NCBI GenBank assembly: GCA_947469285.1
Contig: CANIOW010000005.1
Span: 62,001-126,000, forward strand
Length of the DNA stretch: 64,000 nucleotides
Direction of reading: 5' to 3'
Origin: Gammaproteobacteria bacterium
GTDB taxonomy: Bacteria; Pseudomonadota; Gammaproteobacteria; Steroidobacterales; Steroidobacteraceae
Part shown: in pieces, positions 34,292 through 44,168 of the stretch
Layout: every line of letters starts with the position of its first letter
Position numbering within the stretch: the first letter of the stretch is position 1
Notes under the pieces: generated by a model
What the model was told of the DNA's origin: nothing
Databases searched by the model: none
Seen by the model: only the letters and a program-made list of their open reading frames with translations
Translations under genes and position numbers: made by a program

Positions 34292-35704
34292 TCAGCGTCG
34301 CGCCGCTGCCAGCGCTTCCTCGAGACGGCTCACCCCAATCACTTCCAGTCCATGCAGTGCTGCATCATCGCGTTTAGGTGCATTCTGCCGCGGCACGATG
34401 GCGCGTTTGAAGCCGTGCTTCGCTGCCTCACGTAAGCGCTCTTCTCCGAAAGGCACTGGCCGAATCTCACCGGCCAGCCCCACTTCTCCGAAGACCACCA
34501 GATCCTGCAGCAATGGGCGATCATCCAGGCTCGACACCGCTGCGAGCAATGCCGGCAGATCCGCCGCGGTTTCATTCACGCGCACACCACCCACCACGTT
34601 CACGAACACATCATGGGCCGACAGCAACACGCCGCCATGGCGGTGCAACACGGCCAGCAGCAAGGCCAGACGGTTTCCCTCCAGCCCCACCGCCACGCGG
34701 CGCGGGTTCGCGGCATGAGACTCATCTACTAGCGCCTGCACCTCGATGAGCATAGGGCGCGTCCCTTCACGGGTCACCATCACCACGCTGCCTGACACTG
34801 GCGTTTCATGACGCGAAAGAAAAATAGCAGAAGGGTTACGCACCTCGCGGAGGCCACCTTCTTCCATGGAAAACACCCCAATCTCATTGGCGGCGCCGAA
34901 ACGATTTTTCACTGCGCGAACGACCCGGAAGCGACTCCCAGAGTCGCTCTCGAAATACAGCACCGTATCCACCATGTGTTCGAGAATACGTGGCCCGGCA
35001 ATAGCGCCTTCCTTGGTGACATGACCGATCATCAACACGGACGTGCCCGAAGATTTGGCAAAATGCACCAGCATTGCCGCGGACTCGCGTAACTGGGTGA
35101 CGGATCCGGGGCTACTGTCGACCCCCTCCGCCACCATCGTCTGGATAGAATCGACCACCAGCACCCGCGCACCCGTGCTCGTAGCCGCCTCGATGACCTG
35201 TTCAACACCAGTTTCTGCCAATAGCTGCAAGCGCTCAGGATGCAATCCCAGCCGGCGCGCACGCAAACCCACCTGCCGTAGCGATTCCTCCCCCGTGGCG
35301 TAGAGGGTCACCACCCCCGCCGAGAGAGCCGCCGCGGCCTGTAACAGCAGGGTGGACTTCCCAATCCCAGGGTCCCCGCCAATCAGGGTGACCGACCCGA
35401 CCACGAGACCACCGCCAAGCACCCGGTCAAATTCCTGCAAACCGGTGGGCAACCGTTCTGCTTCACCGTCGGCGTCGCTGGCCAATACGCTCGGGACACT
35501 GCCGGCAGCGGCCGCACTACGCCCGCCCCCACGGTTTGGCCGCACACCAGCCCGTGGAGCCGCGCCAACGCCGTGCAGAGCGGTCAAGGTATTCCACTCC
35601 TGGCAGACCGGGCATTGACCCTGCCATTTGGGGGATTCCCCGCCACACTGGCCGCAAACGTAGACCGTCCGCCCCCGCCCTGAGGTTGATTTTTCCCTTG
35701 CCAC
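34292..35704 (-). CDS. radA: DNA repair protein RadA
   Basis: 470 residues. The C4 zinc finger (YVCGQCGGESPKWQGQCPVC) is followed by a RecA-like ATPase with Walker A GDPGIGKST, the RadA-specific KNRFGAANE motif, and a C-terminal Lon-like domain (HDVFVNVVGGVRVNE). RadA is a branch-migration helicase acting in recombination intermediates. I chose the GTG at 35704, which puts the zinc finger near the N-terminus and has AGG upstream. Longer in-frame starts (ATG 35758) would overlap a CATAAT that looks like a -10 box. Confidence 0.95.
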   Translation of the reverse strand: MAREKSTSGRGRTVYVCGQCGGESPKWQGQCPVCQEWNTLTALHGVGAAPRAGVRPNRGGGRSAAAAGSVPSVLASDADGEAERLPTGLQEFDRVLGGGLVVGSVTLIGGDPGIGKSTLLLQAAAALSAGVVTLYATGEESLRQVGLRARRLGLHPERLQLLAETGVEQVIEAATSTGARVLVVDSIQTMVAEGVDSSPGSVTQLRESAAMLVHFAKSSGTSVLMIGHVTKEGAIAGPRILEHMVDTVLYFESDSGSRFRVVRAVKNRFGAANEIGVFSMEEGGLREVRNPSAIFLSRHETPVSGSVVMVTREGTRPMLIEVQALVDESHAANPRRVAVGLEGNRLALLLAVLHRHGGVLLSAHDVFVNVVGGVRVNETAADLPALLAAVSSLDDRPLLQDLVVFGEVGLAGEIRPVPFGEERLREAAKHGFKRAIVPRQNAPKRDDAALHGLEVIGVSRLEEALAAARR

Positions 35705-35777
35705 GCTGCACCTGTCCTGGTCGATGGATCCCTGATCGGAGGGTGGATTATGGTGCATCAGTGAGACTTGCGGCACG

Positions 35778-38417
35778 GTGTCAGCGCCACGGGCTCCTTA
35801 TAATTCTCGCGTCATCGGCACCTGTTGGTACAAGACCCTCTTGGATCTCTTACAGCTTTTCTCCCGTAGCACCCCTTTTCGCCGGTTGGTGGCCGCCATC
35901 GGTGCTGCCATGCTGCTTGCCTTGCTGTTTGGCACCATTGGTAACGCCATTCCCGCGGCCTTGGATGGTCTGCTGGCCGATATCACTCAGCGCGCGGATA
36001 ATCGGCAAATTGACACCGTACGCGTAGTCACCTTGCCCGGCGGTGCTAGCGGCACCAGTCTCAGCCGTGCCGAACTCGCGCGTCTGCATGAACACCTCGT
36101 GGCTGCCGGCGCACTGGCGGTAGTGCTGCAAGTCCCGCTAGACACACCGCAAGCGGCTCGCGATCTCGCGCAAGTACAAGGCATGCTCGATGCCGTCGGC
36201 GCCAGTCAGGATCCGGCACTCCAGACTCGACTACGCAACTGGGCGCAGGAACTCGACCACGATGCCCGGCTAGAACTGGCGCTGCGCCGCAGTGGCCATG
36301 CTGTACTGGTCGCGCCTGAGCAGGTGCCAAGCCCTGCCGGAGAGCCCAGCACCCCGTTGACGGCCCTGCCCGCGCTGAACTCCATTGATGCTCCTGCCCT
36401 ACCACCAGTGGCGGGGCCACTCGCACGGTTCAGTCAGGTGGCCGTCTCAGCCACCTTATCGCCGGCCCATATCGATGCCGATGGCATCCGGCGTCATGAG
36501 GCCTTGTATTTCGAGACGCCGGACGGCGCCGTGCCTTCCGTGGCCCTGGCCGCTTGGCTGGTCGCCCATGGCATGAAGCCAGAACAACTCAGTGGTGGCG
36601 AAAGTGCCGTGAACGCCGGCACCCAGCAGTTGCTGTTAGCCGGCGATGCCACTTGGCTACCGCGTTATGGTGCCGCGACGGCGCTCCACCGCTCCTCGGC
36701 CAACCAATGGATATCCCCTACCGCAGCACCCGACGATGTGCGTGGCCGAGTGGTGGTGGTATGCCCACACATGCCGCTGGAGGCAACACCCGCCGGACGA
36801 CGCCTGTCGCAATGCGACGGCACGGCATTACGCATCGCCAGCCTCATGGCCGGCGACTATCTGCTCGAGCCCCTGTGGACACGTCTATTGGTGCTACTGC
36901 TGTGGGCGGCCGTCATCGCTTTCGCAGCGCTGGTCGCTCCCACGCTACCGACGGTGGGCCGCATTGCGGCAGGTAGCGGCTTGGCCGTCGGTATTATCGG
37001 ACTAGAACTCTGGCTGCTCTCTGAGCACAACACCGTGGTGCAATTGATGCCGGTAGTTATTGCGCTCGCGGCATTGCTACCCTGGGTCTGGCGGCTCCGT
37101 ATTCCCGAGCGAACCATTGCCGAAAGCCTTTTAGCCTCAGAAGGCGCCCACTTTCCCACCCGCGTTCGCTCCAAAGCCGACTTAGCCCGAGGGTCAGCTA
37201 ACGGTTATTCCAGCCAAACCACCCCGCTACCCGTGCCGGCACGACCATCCACCTTGACCGCCGCGGAAGCCGCTACGGCCAGTCGGCTGGGTCTTGACGC
37301 ACCGACGAATACCACGGACCCGGTGGCAACTGCTGTCATCCCACGCCCACCCGTGCCGCCCAGTGCCGTCCCAGCCAAAGCGACCACACTGACCGGATCA
37401 CGCAACCTCAAAGCCTTGCCGATCCCAGCGGCCGCAGCCGGCCACACCTCACTGCGCGAACTATCGAATCAACTCAGTTCACGCATGCTGGATCCCTCAA
37501 CCGCCGACGTCGCCGACCTGCTACTAGGCCGCATCAAACGCCCCGAAAAACCCAAACTCGGCCGTTATGAACTTGACCGCGAAGTCGGTCGTGGTGCCAT
37601 GGGCACCGTGTACGTCGGGCGCGATCCGCAAATCAACCGGGTCGTGGCGATCAAGGCCATCCCCTTGTCGGATGAGGCCAACGAATCTGATGCCAGCGAA
37701 TTAAAGGCGCGCTTTTTTCGCGAAGCGGAAATGGCCGGTAGGCTGGCACATCCGCGTATCGTGACTGTATTCGACGCCGGTGAAGACCGCGGAATTGCCT
37801 ACATCGCCATGGAGTTCGTTCAGGGACAAACACTGAGCGACTTCACTAATTCCGATCGCCGCTTACCGGATGCCGAGGTTCTCGAAGTAATCGCTCGCGT
37901 TGCAGAAGGCTTGGATTACGCCCACACGCAGGGAGTGGTGCACCGGGATATCAAGCCCGGAAACATCATTTACAATCCATCTACAGGCGTCACCAAAATC
38001 ACTGACTTTGGCATCGCCAGGGTCACCAATTCTGCGTCTACGCGCACCGGCATTGTGCTCGGCACGCCTTCATTCATGTCGCCAGAACAGCTTGAGGGGA
38101 AAAAACTCAAGGGCACTAGCGATTTGTTTTCGCTGGGAATCACTCTATTTCAGTTATTGACCGGTCAACTGCCCTTCCGCGCCGACTCTATGACGGCATT
38201 GATGGACAAGATCGCCAATTCACCCCACCCGCCGCTAGAAACACTACGTCCGGATCTTCCACCAGCCGCAGCACTCATTATCGACCACGCTCTGGAGAAA
38301 GATCCCGCGCATCGTTTCCAGACTGGAGTAGAGATGGCTTCTGCGCTACGCCACTGCGCTGCAGTACTTGGCGCTGGCCAGACGGCCGCCTTCGAAATTG
38401 GGGTCAACGATGACTGA
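35778..38417 (+). CDS. Transmembrane CHASE2-domain Ser/Thr protein kinase
   Basis: 879 residues from this GTG. The order is an N-terminal membrane helix (~38-60), an extracytoplasmic CHASE2 sensor (~65-365), three close helices (~367-437), a Pro/Thr/Ala-rich linker (~450-590) and a Hanks-type kinase (~594-865). Kinase motifs are the glycine loop GRGAMGTVYVG, VVAIKAIPL with the ATP lysine, catalytic HRDIKPGN (~722), DFGIAR and SPEQLEGKKL. CHASE2 usually senses an extracellular or periplasmic cue of unknown nature. The start is uncertain: a TATAAT at 35799 lies inside the frame, and TTG at 35841 is an alternative. The 3' end overlaps the PP2C gene by 8 bases. Confidence 0.9.
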   Translation: MSAPRAPYNSRVIGTCWYKTLLDLLQLFSRSTPFRRLVAAIGAAMLLALLFGTIGNAIPAALDGLLADITQRADNRQIDTVRVVTLPGGASGTSLSRAELARLHEHLVAAGALAVVLQVPLDTPQAARDLAQVQGMLDAVGASQDPALQTRLRNWAQELDHDARLELALRRSGHAVLVAPEQVPSPAGEPSTPLTALPALNSIDAPALPPVAGPLARFSQVAVSATLSPAHIDADGIRRHEALYFETPDGAVPSVALAAWLVAHGMKPEQLSGGESAVNAGTQQLLLAGDATWLPRYGAATALHRSSANQWISPTAAPDDVRGRVVVVCPHMPLEATPAGRRLSQCDGTALRIASLMAGDYLLEPLWTRLLVLLLWAAVIAFAALVAPTLPTVGRIAAGSGLAVGIIGLELWLLSEHNTVVQLMPVVIALAALLPWVWRLRIPERTIAESLLASEGAHFPTRVRSKADLARGSANGYSSQTTPLPVPARPSTLTAAEAATASRLGLDAPTNTTDPVATAVIPRPPVPPSAVPAKATTLTGSRNLKALPIPAAAAGHTSLRELSNQLSSRMLDPSTADVADLLLGRIKRPEKPKLGRYELDREVGRGAMGTVYVGRDPQINRVVAIKAIPLSDEANESDASELKARFFREAEMAGRLAHPRIVTVFDAGEDRGIAYIAMEFVQGQTLSDFTNSDRRLPDAEVLEVIARVAEGLDYAHTQGVVHRDIKPGNIIYNPSTGVTKITDFGIARVTNSASTRTGIVLGTPSFMSPEQLEGKKLKGTSDLFSLGITLFQLLTGQLPFRADSMTALMDKIANSPHPPLETLRPDLPPAAALIIDHALEKDPAHRFQTGVEMASALRHCAAVLGAGQTAAFEIGVNDD

Positions 38418-39252
38418 AGTCCGTTATCTGTCGCTACGCAACAAGCTTCGCAGCTTCGCGCTGACCGACACCGGTCGGGTGCGTGAGCATAACGAAGATT
38501 CCCTCGGTTCTGACCCGGACCTGGGGTTATTCGTGCTGGCCGATGGGATGGGTGGATACAATGCCGGCGAAATTGCCAGCGGCATAGCGGTCAAGACCAT
38601 CATGAGCCTGGTCCGTGAGGCTTACGCCGTACAATCAATGAAGTATCGGGACACCGTCAGCGGCCTATCACGGCCGTCCATCGTGCTGCGTGATGCTATC
38701 TTGCGCGCCAACAAACTGATCCATCAGACCGCAAAGACGCAAACCCAGTGCGAGGGCATGGGCACCACGATAGTGGCCTGCCTGTTTCATGACAACCATA
38801 TTTGCGTGGCGCACGTCGGCGATTCGCGACTATATCGCCTACGGAATGAGCGTTTCGAGCGCATGACCCAAGATCATAGCCTGCTGCAGGAACTCGTTGA
38901 CCGCGGATTTTACACTCCAGAGGAAGCGGCCCGCTCGACGAACAAAAATTACGTGACCCGCGCCCTCGGCGTAGAGCTCACCGTGGACGTGGAACTTCAT
39001 GAATTCCCAACGCAACCAGGCGATTGTTTCTTGCTCTGCTCTGATGGCTTGTCAGACATGGTGACCGATGAAGACCTGCAACTAACCTTAAGTACTTTTG
39101 GACACGACTTACAGGTAGCGGGCCAACAACTGGTGAAATTAGCCAACGAACAAGGTGGACGTGACAACATCTCCGCCATGCTCGCTAGAGTGATTGATGT
39201 CTACCCTGCGGAAAAGAGCATCATTGAGCGCTTGCGCAGCTGGCTGCACTGA
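38410..39252 (+). CDS. PP2C-family protein phosphatase
   Basis: 280 residues, cytoplasmic. Metal-binding motifs are in order: RVREHNEDSLG, VLADGMGGYNAGE, VAHVGDSRLYRL, LLCSDGLSDMV and GGRDNISAML. The family removes phosphate from Ser/Thr and is the usual partner of Hanks kinases. The ATG at 38410 overlaps the kinase stop by 8 bases, so the two proteins are translationally coupled. It probably reverses autophosphorylation of the kinase and of FHA-bound targets; the pairing is inferred from position. Confidence 0.94.
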   Translation: MTEVRYLSLRNKLRSFALTDTGRVREHNEDSLGSDPDLGLFVLADGMGGYNAGEIASGIAVKTIMSLVREAYAVQSMKYRDTVSGLSRPSIVLRDAILRANKLIHQTAKTQTQCEGMGTTIVACLFHDNHICVAHVGDSRLYRLRNERFERMTQDHSLLQELVDRGFYTPEEAARSTNKNYVTRALGVELTVDVELHEFPTQPGDCFLLCSDGLSDMVTDEDLQLTLSTFGHDLQVAGQQLVKLANEQGGRDNISAMLARVIDVYPAEKSIIERLRSWLH

Positions 39253-39293
39253 AGCCTGCCAGTGCCATGGACAACTACAGGAGGTAACGACAG

Positions 39294-40010
39294 ATGACAC
39301 GCCTCATTCTGACGCTGGACGGACGATCTCTAGCCGAATACAACATGAGTAAAGAGCGCTGCACCATCGGCCGCTTATCCGATAACGACGTACGTATCGA
39401 TAATACGGCGGTCAGCGGTCATCATGCGCTCATTATCAATATCCTCAACGACTCATTTCTTGAAGATTTAAATTCAACTAACGGCACCTACGTTAACGGC
39501 AAGTTAATTAAAAAACATTCCCTACAACACAACGATCTCATCACGATCGGGCATCACCAGCTGCGTTTCATTGATAGTCACGCTGACGCCGGTGATGATG
39601 AGTTTGAAAAAACCTTGGTGATTCAGTCGACGGACGTCACCGATGACCGACTGCGACCTATTAGCCGACAACCACTAGCGAACGCCAGCACAGCCGCTGC
39701 ACCGACACAGACCCACCGTGCCAGCGAAGCTGCACCGCGTCGCCTGTCGCGCCTGCATGTGTTGTCCGGACCCTTCTCTGGTCGCGAACTCGAGCTAACC
39801 AAAGTCCTGACGACACTGGGACGACCCGGACTACAGGTAGCCGCCGTGACTCGCCGTGGCGACCAACACTACCTGATGTATATCGACAGCGGGGAGGCGG
39901 GACATTTCCCGCAGGTTAACGGTGAGCCTATCGGCTTGCAGGCTCGCCGACTCGTCGATAACGACGTAATTACCCTCGCGGGCGTGAAGATGGCGTTCTT
40001 CGAGGTTTAA
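39294..40010 (+). CDS. FHA-domain phosphothreonine-binding protein
   Basis: 238 residues. The N-terminal FHA domain (~1-95) has the phosphopeptide-binding residues in CTIGRLSDNDVRIDN, GHHALI and LNSTNGTYVNGKLI. A Thr/Ala/Pro-rich linker (~105-145, including TLVIQSTDVTDD) leads to a second, diverged FHA-like fold (~146-238) that lacks the clean GR/SxxH signature. No transmembrane segment. A strong AGGAGGT lies 9 bases upstream. The first 300 bases are visibly AT-richer than their neighbours. As the third gene after kinase and phosphatase it is the likely reader of the phosphorylation. The last 41 bases overlap the convergent pseudouridine synthase gene. Confidence 0.9.
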   Translation: MTRLILTLDGRSLAEYNMSKERCTIGRLSDNDVRIDNTAVSGHHALIINILNDSFLEDLNSTNGTYVNGKLIKKHSLQHNDLITIGHHQLRFIDSHADAGDDEFEKTLVIQSTDVTDDRLRPISRQPLANASTAAAPTQTHRASEAAPRRLSRLHVLSGPFSGRELELTKVLTTLGRPGLQVAAVTRRGDQHYLMYIDSGEAGHFPQVNGEPIGLQARRLVDNDVITLAGVKMAFFEV

Positions 40011-41226
40011 GCGTTACCCGTGCAGCAGCGGCAGGCATGCCGCTGCCGAAATGCGCCGGCAACAGGCCAGCGAGTTCTACCGCCGACAGTTCACGCCAGC
40101 GGCCTTGCGGCAACGCTCCCAGCTCGATATTGACAATGCGCACCCGGCGCAGCCGGCGTACGGTGTAGTCGAAGTGTTCACACATGCGCCGAATCTGCCG
40201 ATTCAGGCCCTGAGTTAGCACCATACCGAAAGTATTCTTACCCACCATCCAGGTACGGCAAGGCAAGGTCACGGTATCTAAAATAGGCACTCCCTGCGCG
40301 AGAGCTTCGAGAAAAGCTGGCGTCAGCGGACGGTCGACTTCCACCAGATATTCTTTCTCATGACCATGCTCGGCCCGTAGCAGGTCATTAACGATATTAC
40401 CGTCGTTGGTCAGCAGAATCAGACCTTCTGAATCCTTGTCCAGACGACCAATTGGAAACACGCGCTCATGGTGTCCCACAAAATCGACAATGTTGCCCAG
40501 GACACGACGGTCCGTGGTGCATTCAATACCCACTGGTTTGTGTAAGGCGAGATAGATTTTTCGCCGCACCGCTTGTGCTGGCAGACCATCAACGGAGACG
40601 CTATCACCCTCCTGCACGCGGGTTCCCAGAACGGCAGGCTGACCATTGATCACAATGCGACCATTGGCGATCCAGGCATCCGCCTCACGCCGCGAACAGA
40701 CGCCGGTTTCTGCCAGCCATTTATTCAGCCGCGTACCCGGCAGAGTGGCCGTGACTGGCGCTGGAAAAGGCTGCTGCAAACTGAACGCTGCTGCGGTATC
40801 ACCGTGCTCCGCTCGCTGCGCTAGACGCAGCTCACCTTCCGCAGCCGTTGGCCGGTGGCCGGCAGGCACCCACCACAGCACATAAGTCACGCCAGCAGCT
40901 GGCAGGAACCAGTCGTCACGGTCCTGCATCACCACACGATGTTCCGGGCCATAAGTAAAGGCGGCGAGCGATTCTACGTCGCGCCACAGACTGAGGTTGT
41001 AGATCACCTCATCGCCGAACGGTCGATGGCCCAGATTACCAGGCCCCGTGCCATCCTCTTCACGCCAAAGAAATCCGGGTGCCGCGTCGGCGAGTGCATT
41101 CACCGCCGCAATGCGTTCCACAAACGGCAGCAAACGTGGCGCATCGATGGGTTCGCGCAGGCGCGACACATTCATCTGCGCCAGAATCCAAGGGCCGGCG
41201 ATCGGAGGAATCATGCCTGCCGTCAT
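39970..41226 (-). CDS. DUF3291-like domain fused to RluF-type pseudouridine synthase
   Basis: 418 residues in one uninterrupted frame. Residues ~10-150 resemble DUF3291 (WILAQMNVSRLREPID, RIAAVNALADAAPGFLWR, YVLWWVPAGHRP). From ~163 it is an RluF/RluB-type enzyme: S4 domain (TRLNKWLAETGVCSRREADAWI) and catalytic domain with the active-site Asp in GRLDKDSEGLILLTND and the GLNRQIRRMCEHF segment. RluF modifies U2604 of 23S rRNA; the target here is inferred. The start directly abuts the rhlE stop (TAAATG), so the fusion is probably translated from the rhlE mRNA. The DUF3291-like part has no known function to me; a separate start inside the gene cannot be excluded. Confidence 0.85.
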   Translation of the reverse strand: MTAGMIPPIAGPWILAQMNVSRLREPIDAPRLLPFVERIAAVNALADAAPGFLWREEDGTGPGNLGHRPFGDEVIYNLSLWRDVESLAAFTYGPEHRVVMQDRDDWFLPAAGVTYVLWWVPAGHRPTAAEGELRLAQRAEHGDTAAAFSLQQPFPAPVTATLPGTRLNKWLAETGVCSRREADAWIANGRIVINGQPAVLGTRVQEGDSVSVDGLPAQAVRRKIYLALHKPVGIECTTDRRVLGNIVDFVGHHERVFPIGRLDKDSEGLILLTNDGNIVNDLLRAEHGHEKEYLVEVDRPLTPAFLEALAQGVPILDTVTLPCRTWMVGKNTFGMVLTQGLNRQIRRMCEHFDYTVRRLRRVRIVNIELGALPQGRWRELSAVELAGLLPAHFGSGMPAAAARVTLKPRRTPSSRPRG

Positions 41227-42765
<1,539 letters not shown>

Positions 42766-42788
42766 CTCATTGCTCTTGGAGTTGTCTC

Positions 42789-44147
42789 ATGCGTCATGCC
42801 CACCTCGCCCTTGCCTGCGCACTGGCTCTGGGAGCCAGTGCCGCCACCACGATGGTGCTCGCGGCTGACGCCATGCCAGACCGTCGCCGTCTCGACGCCG
42901 ACATGCCACAACTGCTGAACCTCTACAAAGATTTGCATCTAGCGCCGGAGCTGTCCCGCATGGAAGAAAAAACTTCCGCGCGGCTCGCAGCGGAACTACG
43001 CGGCCTCGGCTTTACCGTCACGGAAGGCATCGGTAAGTATTTCGCCCCTGGCTACAAAGGCTATGGCCTCGTCGGCGTCATGAAAAACGGCGATGGCCCG
43101 ACGGTATTGGTACGAGCCGACATGGACGCCTTGCCAGTAGAGGAAAAAACCGGCCTGCCCTACGCCAGTACCGTAAAGGTACGACTGCCAAACGGGCAGG
43201 AGACGGGCGTGATGCATGCCTGTGGCCACGACATCCACGTCACGTCGCTGGTAGGCACCGCGCGCCAGTTGGCAGCGCTGCAGAATCAGTGGCGCGGTAC
43301 GCTCATCTTGCTCGGGCAACCCGCCGAAGAAACCATCGATGGCGCCATGGCCATGGTGCGCGATGGCCTATACGATAAGGTGCCGCAACCCGACTACGTC
43401 CTCGCTCTGCACGACTGGAGCGGCATGCCGGCGGGTCGTGTCGGTGTCACGCCAGGACCGGCCATGGCGCAGTCCACACAGGTCGACATCCGCGTGCGCG
43501 GCGTCGGTGGCCACGGCTCTGCCCCGCAAACCGCACGCGACCCGGTCGTACTGGCTGCCAGTATCGTCATGCAGTTACAGACGATCGTCAGCCGGAGCAC
43601 TTCCCCTCAGAAACCGGCAGTGCTCACCATCGGCACCATCCACGGCGGCACCAAGCGCAACATTATTCCCGAGGAAGTAAAACTTGAACTGAACATGCGC
43701 AGCTACGACGAGGAGACCCGCCAGATCCTCATCGCGGGCGTGCGCCGCGTCGCGCGGGGTGCCGCCATCGCCATGGATATTCCTGAAGAGCGCCTGCCGG
43801 AAGTCACCGTCCTCGATGCGGAATTCGCCCCGGTGGTCATCAACGACCCCAAGCTCAACGAGCGCGTGGAAGCCTCGCTCCGCAAGGCCCTGGGTGCCGA
43901 GAATATCGACCATCCGCCCGCGGTCATGGGCAGCGAGGACTTCGGTCGCCTTGGGCTGGATGGCAAGTTCCCCAGCGTCATGTTCCGCGTCGGCGCCATC
44001 AACCCGGCGGCGTACGCCAAGGCGACGGCAGAAGGCCGCGTGATGCCCTCGACCCACTCGCCGCTGTTCGCGCCAGACCCAGAGCCTACTCTGCGCACCG
44101 GCATCCTCGGCATGACCCAGGTGGTGCTGGACCTCATGCCACGCTGA
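42789..44147 (+). CDS. Secreted M20-family amidohydrolase
   Basis: 452 residues with a cleavable signal peptide (LALACALALGASAATTMVLAADA). Zinc-site motifs are DMDALPVEEKTGLP, MHACGHDIH and GQPAEETIDGA, with the dimerisation domain at ~200-310. It belongs to the hippurate hydrolase/N-acyl-amino-acid amidohydrolase group; the substrate is not readable. It is periplasmic by inference. It faces the start of rhlE with little room for promoters and converges on alr, both ending in a shared hairpin. Confidence 0.9.
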   Translation: MRHAHLALACALALGASAATTMVLAADAMPDRRRLDADMPQLLNLYKDLHLAPELSRMEEKTSARLAAELRGLGFTVTEGIGKYFAPGYKGYGLVGVMKNGDGPTVLVRADMDALPVEEKTGLPYASTVKVRLPNGQETGVMHACGHDIHVTSLVGTARQLAALQNQWRGTLILLGQPAEETIDGAMAMVRDGLYDKVPQPDYVLALHDWSGMPAGRVGVTPGPAMAQSTQVDIRVRGVGGHGSAPQTARDPVVLAASIVMQLQTIVSRSTSPQKPAVLTIGTIHGGTKRNIIPEEVKLELNMRSYDEETRQILIAGVRRVARGAAIAMDIPEERLPEVTVLDAEFAPVVINDPKLNERVEASLRKALGAENIDHPPAVMGSEDFGRLGLDGKFPSVMFRVGAINPAAYAKATAEGRVMPSTHSPLFAPDPEPTLRTGILGMTQVVLDLMPR

Positions 44148-44168
44148 GGCTTAACAGGCTCAGCGTGG
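44139..44168. terminator. Bidirectional hairpin between the M20 gene and alr
   Basis: CCACGCTGAG (44139-44148) and CTCAGCGTGG (44159-44168) form a perfect 10-bp stem around a 10-base loop. Each arm contains the stop codon of one gene, because both genes end Pro-Arg-stop with the same codons. No T tract on either side; it is positioned like a convergent terminator. Confidence 0.55.

Noticed and set aside
40741-40780. Assembly error or frameshift joining two genes in the DUF3291-RluF protein
   Set aside because: The frame is continuous, both domains are complete and the linker has normal codon use; kept as a true fusion, though read data would be decisive.
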